From NCBI RefSeq assembly GCF_002895005.1, contig NZ_POWF01000001.1, positions 846,344 through 910,343 of the forward strand: DNA of 64,000 nucleotides, written 5' to 3'. The translations under genes and the position numbers were made by a program. Below, piece after piece: positions 7,466 through 16,020 of this stretch. The notes below the pieces were generated by a model. That model was given only the letters and a program-made list of their open reading frames with translations, did no database searches and was not told the DNA's origin. Numbering within the stretch: the stretch's first letter is position 1; each line of letters starts with the position of its first letter. This DNA is from Hanstruepera neustonica. GTDB taxonomy: Bacteria > Bacteroidota > Bacteroidia > Flavobacteriales > Flavobacteriaceae.

Positions 7466-9124
7466 TTAATTGTTTACAATAATTCTTGTTTTAAGCGAAT
7501 AGTTTTCTTGTGTTTGGACGTGTAAAACATACAATCCTGATGCCAGATTAACATTGATATTACTACGATTGGACAAATCCATTCTGTTGTTGAAAACGAG
7601 TTTGCCAGTCATGTCGGTTATCGATAATGAAGAATTGGGATAGTTTTTATCGCTTAATAGAATCAACTCATTTGAAATAGGGTTTTGTAGTATTTTGATA
7701 CTGTTTATTGCTATTAAATTCTCATTATTACCTAATGTCTCTCCTCTAATCTCCTCAAGCGCAAAAGCAACATTGCCTTCGGTTAAAGTAACGTGAGGCT
7801 CATTGATTGTGGGTATGAATGTGTTGGCAAATGGCGAATCATTCGCGTTTGGAATAGAATACCAATCTGTATTAGTATCAATTGCCAAACCACTTAATGT
7901 AGGTATGAAGTCGAAATATTGCGAGTTCAGATTATTGACAAATTCTGTAATTAATGGGTTGGTGCCGTCATCAAAGGCGTATAAATCAAATTGTCCTCCA
8001 GGTGCACTATCAAGTCCATCAGAATCACTGGTTGATTCAGATGTTGCCATGTATTCAAAACCAGTAACCCAAGTGATGATAACGAATGCCTGCCCAATAA
8101 AATTTGTAACTTCAATATTTTGACCTGCTTCTGGCGTAAAGTGAACATCCATGATGGCTCTGGTGTTAAAACCGCTAACCACTCCTGTATTAAACGTATG
8201 ATTAATTAATTCCATGCCAGGGATTCCTGTTAATTCTCCTGTACCACTACCATTGGTTATAGAAACATTTCGAACATTTTGAGGAAAACCTAACCCATCT
8301 AATTCCATTTGAAAGCTATCTCTAAAATTAGGTGCACCCTTGGGAGTAGGGGTGGAACCATCTTGATTAACACCTCCTGAATCTACATGACCTAAATAAT
8401 GATCAATAAGCATTTGCTTGGCAGCAGGACTATTCAAAAGCCCAGAAACTAATGGTTCGGCATCCGAAATACCAGGATCTCCATTGACCATATAATTAAA
8501 TAAATATTGAAGACCTATGGGGACATTGGCCCCTAAATGAGGGGAATCAAACGAAATATATAAACGCGTATCGTGATCGATACTCTGGCTTTCCATATAG
8601 GCCAAAGCATAGCGAGAAATCAGTCCGCCCATGCTTGGTCCAATAACCACATTGGCTTCTGCGCCCATAACTTTATTGGCATTGATAGTATTGATTAATT
8701 CAACTAAAATAAATGCATTTCTTTGAATAAAATCAGCACCTCCTTTAATCACTGTCGTGCCATCAGTAGGACTAAAATATTCTTCTGGGAAATTTAATAC
8801 CACTAAATCATATCCTTCATCTCTTACTATATCACCTAAATTTTCTCCAGAACCACCATAGTTTAAAAGACTGTACATAGAGTCAATATCTCTAGTATCG
8901 TTTGGATCAAAACCGTCAACAAAGAAAATGGGTTTATCAAGTACGCCATCTATGTTGTCATAGAAAATTTTATATTCTCCGGAACCCAATAGGGGTTCAG
9001 ATTCTCCAAACCCTTGGTACGGAATAGTAGCATCGATTGAAGAAAGCGCGCTAACCTCGCCTGGTGTTTGAGCAAATAATGTTGAGGATATAGTTAAAAG
9101 AAACAGGAAAGTAATTTTTTTCAT
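7466..9124 (-). CDS. T9SS-secreted lipase/esterase-like alpha/beta-hydrolase
   Basis: A 552-residue protein with an N-terminal signal peptide (MKKITFLFLLTISSTLFAQ) and an alpha/beta-hydrolase region. FFVDGFDP at about 67-74 fits an oxyanion region, and the nucleophile elbow GPSMGG places the catalytic serine at 164, as in PGAP1/GPI-lipase-like proteins. The last 75 residues (NPISNELILLS... SGLYVLHVQT... KTRIIVNN) form a T9SS type A sorting domain. It is therefore exported to the periplasm and then across the outer membrane by type IX secretion. The substrate (lipid or other ester) is not predictable. A terminator lies upstream at 9194-9223, so it has its own promoter. Confidence 0.85.
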   Translation of the reverse strand: MKKITFLFLLTISSTLFAQTPGEVSALSSIDATIPYQGFGESEPLLGSGEYKIFYDNIDGVLDKPIFFVDGFDPNDTRDIDSMYSLLNYGGSGENLGDIVRDEGYDLVVLNFPEEYFSPTDGTTVIKGGADFIQRNAFILVELINTINANKVMGAEANVVIGPSMGGLISRYALAYMESQSIDHDTRLYISFDSPHLGANVPIGLQYLFNYMVNGDPGISDAEPLVSGLLNSPAAKQMLIDHYLGHVDSGGVNQDGSTPTPKGAPNFRDSFQMELDGLGFPQNVRNVSITNGSGTGELTGIPGMELINHTFNTGVVSGFNTRAIMDVHFTPEAGQNIEVTNFIGQAFVIITWVTGFEYMATSESTSDSDGLDSAPGGQFDLYAFDDGTNPLITEFVNNLNSQYFDFIPTLSGLAIDTNTDWYSIPNANDSPFANTFIPTINEPHVTLTEGNVAFALEEIRGETLGNNENLIAINSIKILQNPISNELILLSDKNYPNSSLSITDMTGKLVFNNRMDLSNRSNINVNLASGLYVLHVQTQENYSLKTRIIVNN

Positions 9125-9191
9125 GGCATCACAATTGATTATTTAAAAAAGCACATTAATATACAAAAAAGAATTGTGATTTTTAACTAAT

Positions 9192-9223
9192 AAAAAACCC
9201 TCAAGATATTTCTTGAGGGTTTT
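9192..9223 (-). terminator. Rho-independent terminator of pruA
   Basis: A 13-bp perfect stem (9194-9206 with 9211-9223) with loop TATT. On the minus strand the right-hand tract becomes a T-run. It lies 22 bases past the pruA stop codon. Confidence 0.88.
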
Positions 9224-9244
9224 AAGTATTTGATTATTCAAGAG

Positions 9245-10870
9245 TTATCCTAAAAATGGATATCTGTAATCAGTTGGTGTCACAAAGGTTTCTTTTATCA
9301 TTCTAGGCGATACCCAACGTAGTAAGTTTTGTGCACTTCCAGCTTTATCGTTTGTTCCAGATGCTCTAGCACCACCAAACGGTTGTTGACCCACAACGGC
9401 TCCTGTAGGTTTGTCATTGATATAGAAGTTGCCGGCACTGTTTTGCAATGCTTTTGTGGCTTCGTCAATGGCATAACGTTCCGTAGCTAAAATAGCACCA
9501 GTTAATGCATATTCGCTGGTTTCATCAACCAATTTTAGTGTTTCAGAATATTTATCAGCATCATAAACATAAATAGTAATCACAGGACCAAATAACTCTG
9601 TGCACATGGTTGTGTATTTTGGATTAGTAGTTATTATTACTGTTGGCTCAATAAAATACCCTTTTGATTTATCGTAATTCCCGCCAGCAATGATTTCAGC
9701 ATCTGCATCAGCCTTGGCTGTGTCAATATACTTCGCCAATTTATCAAATGATCCTTCATGGATAACAGCAGTAATGAAATTGCTCATGTCTTCAGGTGAG
9801 CCCATTTTGAATGAATTGATGTCTTCAATAACGTAATTTTTAACATCTTCCCAAATGTTATTTGGAATGTAAGCACGAGATGCGGCACTACATTTTTGAC
9901 CTTGAAATTCAAAGGCGCCTCGAGATATGGCTGTTGCTACTTGTTTCGCATTAGCCGATTTGTGAGCAACTATAAAATCTTTACCTCCTGTTTCACCAAC
10001 AATTCGTGGATACGTTTTATAGTTGTGAATGTTATTACCTATTTTTTTCCATAACTCTTTAAATATGAACGTTGAACCTGTAAAGTGCAATCCAGAGAAA
10101 TCGGGACTGGCCATAACGGTATCGGTAATCATAACAGGGTCACCAAAAACAACATTGATAACACCATCTGGTACTCCAGCTTCCTTAAATACATCCATAA
10201 TGACTTTAGCTGAATATATCTGGCTATCACTTGGCTTCCAAACAACCACATTGCCCATAAGCGCCATACAAGATGGTAAGTTTCCTGCAATGGCTGTAAA
10301 ATTGAAAGGTGTGACGGCATAAGTAAAGCCTTCTAGCGGGCGATATTCAATTCTGTTCCAAGCGTCACTCGTGCTTTCAGGTTGTTCAGCATAGATATCC
10401 GTCATAAACTGAACATTAAAACGTAAAAAATCTATTAATTCGCAAGCCGAATCGATTTCAGCTTGGTGAATAGTCTTAGATTGGGCAATCATGGTAGCGG
10501 CATTAATCTTGGCTCTATATGGTCCAGCAATTAATTCGGCAGCTTTCAAGAAAATACCTGCACGTTGCTCCCATGGCAATTGAGACCAGGTTTTTCTGGC
10601 TTCAAGAGCTGTAGCTATGGCTTCTTCTACATGATTTTTTTCTGCTATATGATAAGTTCCAACAACATGTTTATGATCATGAGGTGGTGACATGGTTCTT
10701 GTTTTTCCAGTTGTAACATCCTGTCCATTGATGTACATTGGTACATCTATCTTGCTATTAAACATCTCTTTATATGCTTTCAATACGGCATCTCTTTCAG
10801 GTGAGCCTGGAGCATATGTCTTTACAGGTTCGTTTACTGCAATTGGTACATTAAAGAATCCTTTTCCCAT
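9245..10870 (-). CDS. pruA: L-glutamate gamma-semialdehyde dehydrogenase (1-pyrroline-5-carboxylate dehydrogenase)
   Basis: A 541-residue aldehyde dehydrogenase of the long P5CDH group 1 (about 540 residues, as in mitochondrial ALDH4A1). Motifs are VTPFNFTAIAGNLPS near 186, the cofactor region FTGSTFIF near 263, the general base Glu293 in GETGGKDF and the catalytic Cys327 in GQKCSAASRAY. It oxidises glutamate semialdehyde to glutamate with NAD+, the second step of proline catabolism. The partner proline dehydrogenase is not in this window. It has a classic TACCTTTG promoter box at 10909-10916 and its own terminator. Confidence 0.95.
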   Translation of the reverse strand: MGKGFFNVPIAVNEPVKTYAPGSPERDAVLKAYKEMFNSKIDVPMYINGQDVTTGKTRTMSPPHDHKHVVGTYHIAEKNHVEEAIATALEARKTWSQLPWEQRAGIFLKAAELIAGPYRAKINAATMIAQSKTIHQAEIDSACELIDFLRFNVQFMTDIYAEQPESTSDAWNRIEYRPLEGFTYAVTPFNFTAIAGNLPSCMALMGNVVVWKPSDSQIYSAKVIMDVFKEAGVPDGVINVVFGDPVMITDTVMASPDFSGLHFTGSTFIFKELWKKIGNNIHNYKTYPRIVGETGGKDFIVAHKSANAKQVATAISRGAFEFQGQKCSAASRAYIPNNIWEDVKNYVIEDINSFKMGSPEDMSNFITAVIHEGSFDKLAKYIDTAKADADAEIIAGGNYDKSKGYFIEPTVIITTNPKYTTMCTELFGPVITIYVYDADKYSETLKLVDETSEYALTGAILATERYAIDEATKALQNSAGNFYINDKPTGAVVGQQPFGGARASGTNDKAGSAQNLLRWVSPRMIKETFVTPTDYRYPFLG

Positions 10871-10908
10871 GGGTATTTTGATTTTTAAGTTATATAAAAT
10901 TCGAGGTG

Positions 10909-10916
10909 CAAAGGTA
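10909..10916 (-). promoter_or_regulatory. Putative -7 promoter box of pruA
   Basis: On the minus strand TACCTTTG, followed by CACC, matches the flavobacterial -7 element; it is 39 bases upstream of the ATG. Confidence 0.55.
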
Positions 10917-11017
10917 CGATTTTTTTAGCTATTTTTTAGGTAGAAAGCCTCTTAAAAGCACGTTAAAAGTTTGGTTTTTTTTGTAAGTTGCTGGCATTAT
11001 AGTTGACTATAGGGTTT

Positions 11018-11740
11018 ATGTGTACAGTAACATTGGTTCCATTACAAAATGATGATTTTGTGCTTATTTCTAACAGAGATGAAGCGCCTTCAAGAGTATC
11101 AATAGCTCCAGAGTTTTATACTTATAAAAACAAACAACTTCTGTTTCCGAAGGATATACAATCTAATGGAACATGGATTGGTTTAAGTGAGCAAAATCGA
11201 CTGATTTGTTTACTTAATGGCGGATTTGAAATTCATGAGAGAAAAGCAGAATACAGACAAAGTAGAGGAATTGTTGTCAAGGATTTGTTGTTTTGTGATG
11301 CTATTCAAGATGCTATTGAGGACTATGAATTAATGGACATAGAGCCATTTACTATGGTCATTGTAGACTGGAATGATGTTTTGGATTTTTACGAATTGGT
11401 GTGGGATGGTAACCAAAAGCATTTTAAGTCATTGGAAAAGCTACCACATATTTGGTCTTCATCCACATTGTATAATGAAGGTATGCGTCAAGAACGCCGA
11501 AATTGGTTTCAAGAATTTCAGCAATTCAACATTTTAAATCCAGAATCATTATTTGATTTCCATCAAACTGCTGGAAAAGGAAATATAGATTACGGAGTAA
11601 TCATGGACCGTAAATTTGTTAAAACGACGAGTATAACTCGCGTGCATAAAGATCAGGAACAAGTGTTTATGGATTATAAAGATTTAAAAACCAATCAACA
11701 TACCACAAAGTCCCTGAACACATTTTCTCGCAAGAAATGA
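11018..11740 (+). CDS. NRDE-family (TANGO2-like) protein
   Basis: A 240-residue protein starting MCTVTLVPLQNDDFVLISNRDE. I chose the ATG at 11018 over a TTG at 11003 because family members start Met-Cys. The NRDE motif (residues 19-22) and the Cys2 start are the signature of the NRDE/TANGO2 family, proposed to have an N-terminal-nucleophile-like fold; human TANGO2 is linked to lipid and haem metabolism, but the bacterial role is not established. The stop codon overlaps the next ATG (ATGA at 11737-11740), suggesting translational coupling with the following gene. Confidence 0.85.
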   Translation: MCTVTLVPLQNDDFVLISNRDEAPSRVSIAPEFYTYKNKQLLFPKDIQSNGTWIGLSEQNRLICLLNGGFEIHERKAEYRQSRGIVVKDLLFCDAIQDAIEDYELMDIEPFTMVIVDWNDVLDFYELVWDGNQKHFKSLEKLPHIWSSSTLYNEGMRQERRNWFQEFQQFNILNPESLFDFHQTAGKGNIDYGVIMDRKFVKTTSITRVHKDQEQVFMDYKDLKTNQHTTKSLNTFSRKK

Positions 11741-12729
11741 ATAACACAGGAATAATTTTGACATTAGCCTATCCGGAAACTATAGTCATGCATGCTGACG
11801 AGTGGTATTCACCTTATTTAAAGTATGTAGGTATTGGAAATAAGACGCATGTTCGCGCTGGTCATGCAGCTTTGGTTTTAATAAACAAGGAAACAGGAGA
11901 ACTGGAGTATCACGATTTTGGAAGATATATCACTCCAGAACCCAATGGCCGCGTTCGCGGAAAGGACACGGATAATGAATTAGATTTTCCAATTATTGCA
12001 AAAATATCCAACCATAAGATTGCTAACTTAAAAGAGATATTGGAGTTTTTGGCAACAAATCCCAAGTTAACACATGGTGATGGTACATTGTATGCTAGTG
12101 CGTGTCAAAATGTGAATTATGATTTAGCTAGAGCGCATATCACCAATATGCAGAATAAACATTTTATACAATATGCAGCATTTGTTAAAGATGCTTGCAA
12201 TTGTGCACGATTTGTGACAGATTCACTAATCGCTTCGGTTACAAATGAGTCAATAAAACGAAAATTAATCAGATCAAAATGGTTTACACCTAGTACTGTT
12301 GGAAATGTTGTTTTAGCCGATACTGAAAACTATGTATATCAGGTTGATGATTCTGGAAACATTCAAAAATTTAATTCAACAGTTGGAAAATTAAACCGGC
12401 AGTTATTCCTTGACAAACTAAAAGATCATATTCCCAATGAAATTGGTACGAGACTTCCAAAATCGGTTGGTTTTTTGGAGGCGCATGCGCAATGGTTATC
12501 GGGTATTGCTGCTGGCGCTTGGTTTGAGCTTCATAAAAATGAGTTGGGACATGAATATGTTTTTAGACGTATTTCACCCTATGGTAATATTGATGTAGAA
12601 GCTGTTTTTGAAGTTGAAGACCAATCTTTCAATTATCATGACCCTTACCAATTTGTTCATTACTCAAACTGTCAATTTTTTCATATTGAGCAACTAGGTA
12701 AAGTATATCGATTTAATAAAAAGAATTAA
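11737..12729 (+). CDS. DUF6695-like protein with permuted papain-like signature
   Basis: A 330-residue protein without signal peptide or membrane segment. I recall it as the DUF6695 type of Bacteroidota, function unknown. Two features stand out: AGHAALVLINKETGELEYHD with His43 in a two-strand context, followed later by a cysteine cluster CNCARFVTDSL with Cys154 and Cys156. A His-first, Cys-later order with NC before an amphipathic helix resembles circularly permuted NlpC/P60 (LRAT/YaeF-type) enzymes. That is inference only. It overlaps the NRDE gene by four bases and the convergent apaG gene by four bases at its 3' end. Confidence 0.7.
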   Translation: MNNTGIILTLAYPETIVMHADEWYSPYLKYVGIGNKTHVRAGHAALVLINKETGELEYHDFGRYITPEPNGRVRGKDTDNELDFPIIAKISNHKIANLKEILEFLATNPKLTHGDGTLYASACQNVNYDLARAHITNMQNKHFIQYAAFVKDACNCARFVTDSLIASVTNESIKRKLIRSKWFTPSTVGNVVLADTENYVYQVDDSGNIQKFNSTVGKLNRQLFLDKLKDHIPNEIGTRLPKSVGFLEAHAQWLSGIAAGAWFELHKNELGHEYVFRRISPYGNIDVEAVFEVEDQSFNYHDPYQFVHYSNCQFFHIEQLGKVYRFNKKN

Positions 12730-13112
12730 TTGAGAGCAAAAGGGGCGCTTAATTTGAAACTAGGTATGGCTACCTTAAATTTTTGAGTAGTAGCTAGATT
12801 AACCATGCTATAAAATCCATACATGGCGCCAAAAGGAGAAGTTAACAAGCTACCAGAAGTGTAGGTGTGTGATTCACCTGGTTTCAAAACAGGCTTTTTG
12901 CCAATAACACCTTCCCCGGAAACCAATTCTTTGTTGTTTAAAGCATCAAGGATAATCCATTCTCTGGCATAGAGTTGCACGGAGTCTTTGCTTTGATTTT
13001 CAATGGTTACTTTGTAGCCATAGGCAAACTGTATTTTATAATTTTTATAAAATGTGCCTTCAAAATTCGTTTCAACCGAAATTTTAATGCCTTTAGTTAT
13101 TTGCTGAACCAT
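12726..13112 (-). CDS. apaG: ApaG domain protein
   Basis: A 128-residue protein covering a whole ApaG domain: VQQITKGIKISVETNFEG at the N-terminus, the YKVTIENQSKDSVQL strand pair, and GVIGKKPVLKPGESHTYTSG, ending with the usual APFALN tail. ApaG is an immunoglobulin-like beta-sandwich historically tied to Co2+/Mg2+ efflux and diadenosine tetraphosphate; its molecular role is unresolved. I chose the ATG at 13112 (MVQQITKG), which matches relatives, rather than the one six codons upstream. The 3' end overlaps the convergent DUF6695-like gene by four bases. Confidence 0.93.
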   Translation of the reverse strand: MVQQITKGIKISVETNFEGTFYKNYKIQFAYGYKVTIENQSKDSVQLYAREWIILDALNNKELVSGEGVIGKKPVLKPGESHTYTSGSLLTSPFGAMYGFYSMVNLATTQKFKVAIPSFKLSAPFALN

Positions 13113-13208
13113 GCTATTATGAGAGTTCAAAGGGTTTAGAGAGTAGCTAATGTAAGAAAAATTGAGCTATAATAAAAAAAATGGGCAATTAGTCGATTAA
13201 ATACCTTT

Positions 13209-14465
13209 TTAATTAGATATATCAACCGAATTGCCTTGTCCAACCCCGATAATACGGTCATAGCGACCGCCCAAATCACGATAATAAACAACGACTTTAT
13301 AATCATTTTCAGTCTGCCAAAAGTTGCCACCAATAGCACCTTCATCCAACTTGCCAGTAGCGTTGTTTACAACCACATATTTATAATTGTAAAAACCTTG
13401 TTTTAATAATATGGGGACCTCGTAAATACTATGCTTGTCATTGTATGTCATTTTAGTGCTTTCATCAATGGCGTAATTATTAAAATTACCATACACGTGA
13501 ACGGATTGGTTATTTGGCAATTTGTTCATGAGCAAAGAAAAATGTATCCAAGCATAGTCAGCTTCTATGTATGGTTTTTCGACATCGATAGCGGTTATCA
13601 AAAAGTTGCCGTTTATATCAGGGTTGTAGGTATAGGGTCTGTTTCTTCTAGCCACATTTGTAAACAAATAATTATTATATAAGTCGCCTAATTCAATAAA
13701 TTGAATGTTTGAATTGGCACCACGTATATCTTTATTTTCGAAGAAAAAGTATTCGTTTCCAGCAAAGAAACTGGTTTCCGTGTTGTACTTAGAAATGAGT
13801 TCATTACCAATACTGTATTGGGGTTTTACATTGTAAATGGCGGTATTTAAATTGTTATTTTGGATAATCACCGTATTCACGGTTTGGGTTGGATTACTCA
13901 ATAACATACTGTTAGAATTGATTACAATGTCTACACTTTGCTTCTCTTCAATGAACTTGACATCACGTGAACGTTTGATGGCAACACCAACGCCTACACC
14001 GCTTTCATTAACCATAAATTTTCTAGAAAAAACAAGTTCGTCTAGATCGTTAAACACCTTAACCATATAATTCCCTGATACTTTGAGCCCTCTGGTACGT
14101 TCATTGGGTAAGCGTAACATATAATGCGAGTATATTTGATATGTGTTGAACGAATTCTCATAAAAGCGAATTCGTTGATTATCGTAACCGCTTAAAAATT
14201 CCGTTCGCATCAGTTGTGATGGTGTCCAATCATAATTAAAATGTTCTATTTTATAATAAAAATCATCCTCATTGCCATTGAGGACATCAAACTCCAATAA
14301 CAGGTTTTCTCCCAACCTTAAAATGGGTAGTTGACTTTCATTAGTTTGACCTTGAAATGTTATGGTTTTAATGTAGTCTGGAGGGTTTAATTCCTGTTCT
14401 ACTTGAGAATGGGTAATTTGGAAACTAAAAATAAAACCTAAAAGGGATAGCAAACGATATGACAT
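13209..14465 (-). CDS. Type IX secretion system plug protein (DUF5103)
   Basis: A 418-residue periplasmic protein with a signal peptide (MSYRLLSLLGFIFSFQITHS). The body is all-beta, including YYKIEHFNYDWTPSQL and the central SGNYMVKVF, consistent with DUF5103, identified in the flavobacterial SprA structures as the Plug that closes the T9SS translocon from the periplasm. The C-terminal 120 residues (VHVYGNFNNYAIDE... GFYNYKYVVVN) resemble a carbohydrate-binding-module/AMPK-like early set domain. This is the only core T9SS gene visible in the window; cargo and accessory genes lie at 7.5 and 24.9-32.7 kb. It is apparently monocistronic. Confidence 0.85.
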   Translation of the reverse strand: MSYRLLSLLGFIFSFQITHSQVEQELNPPDYIKTITFQGQTNESQLPILRLGENLLLEFDVLNGNEDDFYYKIEHFNYDWTPSQLMRTEFLSGYDNQRIRFYENSFNTYQIYSHYMLRLPNERTRGLKVSGNYMVKVFNDLDELVFSRKFMVNESGVGVGVAIKRSRDVKFIEEKQSVDIVINSNSMLLSNPTQTVNTVIIQNNNLNTAIYNVKPQYSIGNELISKYNTETSFFAGNEYFFFENKDIRGANSNIQFIELGDLYNNYLFTNVARRNRPYTYNPDINGNFLITAIDVEKPYIEADYAWIHFSLLMNKLPNNQSVHVYGNFNNYAIDESTKMTYNDKHSIYEVPILLKQGFYNYKYVVVNNATGKLDEGAIGGNFWQTENDYKVVVYYRDLGGRYDRIIGVGQGNSVDISN

Positions 14466-14585
14466 GTAGTGTTATTTTGAAAGATAAAGATAATCAAAAT
14501 TTATGCCTAAATCATTTATCTTATTTAGAACAAATATAAATAACAAATCAAATGAATCTCTAGTATATTTTCGTAGAGAAATTCG

Positions 14586-14593
14586 TAAATTTG
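14586..14593 (+). promoter_or_regulatory. Putative -7 promoter box of the nqr operon
   Basis: TAAATTTG matches TAnnTTTG and lies 66 bases upstream of the nqrA ATG at 14660. No clear -33 TTG is visible. Confidence 0.5.
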
Positions 14594-14659
14594 CACGGAT
14601 TTTTCGAGTTGATTGAAAATCACATTTATATTTTACTATTAACAAATAGATTTATAAGT

Positions 14660-16015
14660 ATGTCAAACGACATTAAGATTAAAAAAGGTCTAGACATCAA
14701 ACTTAAAGGTGCAGCTGAAAAAGCGACTGAAAATGCGATAATTAGCAATACTTGCACCATTAGACCTGAAGACTTTCACGGAGTTACTCCAAAATTAATT
14801 GCCAAAGTTGGTGCCAAATTAAAAGCAGGTGAAACCATATTCTATAACAAGGATGTTGAAGATATGAAGTTTGTCTCTCCTGTTTCGGGTGAAGTTGTTG
14901 AAGTAAACCGTGGTGAAAGAAGACGCATCATGTCTATCAAAATTCAAGCTGATAAAGACCAGCAATATCAGGACAAAGGTAAATTTGGTTTGGATTCTGC
15001 TGATGGAAATGCTGTTAAGGAGCATTTATTAGCTTCAGGTTGCTGGCCGTTTATTAAACAACGCCCATATGATGTTATAGCGAACCCAAGTAAATCGCCA
15101 AAGGCTATTTTTATATCAGGTTATGCTAGTGCACCATTGGCTGCAGATTTAGATTACGTACTTCAAGGAAAAGAAACCGAATTACAAGCAGCTATTACAG
15201 CTCTAGGTAAAATGACCGAAGGTCAAATTCATGTTTCTGTGGGTAAAAATGCTAATTCGCCTTTAGCAGGTTTGAATGGTATTACCTTGCACACAGTATC
15301 TGGACCACATCCTTCGGGAAATGTAGGTACCCTAATTAATAGAGTAGACCCAATTAATAAGGGTGAAGTTGTTTGGACTGTGAACGCTCAAGATTTAGTA
15401 ATTATTGGTGAACTTTTATTAACTGGTAAATTCAATGCAGAACGTATTGTGGCTTTGGTGGGTTCTTCTGTAAAAAAACCTCGTTATTTTAAAACTAAAA
15501 TAGGTAGTGAAGTCGCTACTATGGTTTATGACAACGGTGTAGATAAAGACAGTAATGACCGTATTATTTCAGGTAATGTATTGACGGGTAAACAAGTGAA
15601 GCCAGATGGTGCCTTGGACTACTATAACAATACCATTACGGTTATTCCTGAAGGCGATGATTATGAATTTTTTGGATGGAATAAACCTGTTTTCAATAAA
15701 ATATCCACTTCAAGAGCGTTGACCTTCTCATGGTTGACACCAAATAAAAAATATGAATTGGATACCAATACTAATGGAGAACACAGAGCATTTGTACTAA
15801 CAGGAAATTATGAAGAAGTATTTCCTCTAGACATTTACCCATTACAAATTTTAAAAGCTTGTATGTATAATGATTTAGATGAAATGGAAGCTTTAGGAAT
15901 GTATGAAGTTGCTCCTGAAGATTTTGCGCTAACAGAATTTATATGTGTGTCAAAACAACCACATCAAGATATCATTAGAAAAGGTTTGGACGTAATGATT
16001 AAAGAAATAGGATAG
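14660..16015 (+). CDS. nqrA: Na+-translocating NADH:quinone reductase subunit A
   Basis: A 451-residue peripheral subunit of the Na+-pumping respiratory NADH dehydrogenase; first gene of nqrABCDEF. Family signatures are IKIKKGLDIKLKGAAE at the start, the lipoyl/biotinyl-like hairpin region (KLKAGETIFYNKD, PVSGEVVEVNRGERR) and GPHPSGNVGTLINRVDPI in the Rossmann-like half. The reading frame stays open to 14591, but the ATG at 14660 (MSNDIKIKKG) matches the family start and lies after the -7 box. nqrB follows after 5 bases. Confidence 0.96.
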   Translation: MSNDIKIKKGLDIKLKGAAEKATENAIISNTCTIRPEDFHGVTPKLIAKVGAKLKAGETIFYNKDVEDMKFVSPVSGEVVEVNRGERRRIMSIKIQADKDQQYQDKGKFGLDSADGNAVKEHLLASGCWPFIKQRPYDVIANPSKSPKAIFISGYASAPLAADLDYVLQGKETELQAAITALGKMTEGQIHVSVGKNANSPLAGLNGITLHTVSGPHPSGNVGTLINRVDPINKGEVVWTVNAQDLVIIGELLLTGKFNAERIVALVGSSVKKPRYFKTKIGSEVATMVYDNGVDKDSNDRIISGNVLTGKQVKPDGALDYYNNTITVIPEGDDYEFFGWNKPVFNKISTSRALTFSWLTPNKKYELDTNTNGEHRAFVLTGNYEEVFPLDIYPLQILKACMYNDLDEMEALGMYEVAPEDFALTEFICVSKQPHQDIIRKGLDVMIKEIG

Positions 16016-16020
16016 TAGCT

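Noticed and set aside
7803-8123. 106-residue plus-strand frame
   Set aside because: Antisense to the T9SS lipase-like gene with no independent support.
13136-13345. 69-residue minus-strand frame between apaG and the plug gene
   Set aside because: It overlaps the plug gene in another frame and has no family-like sequence.
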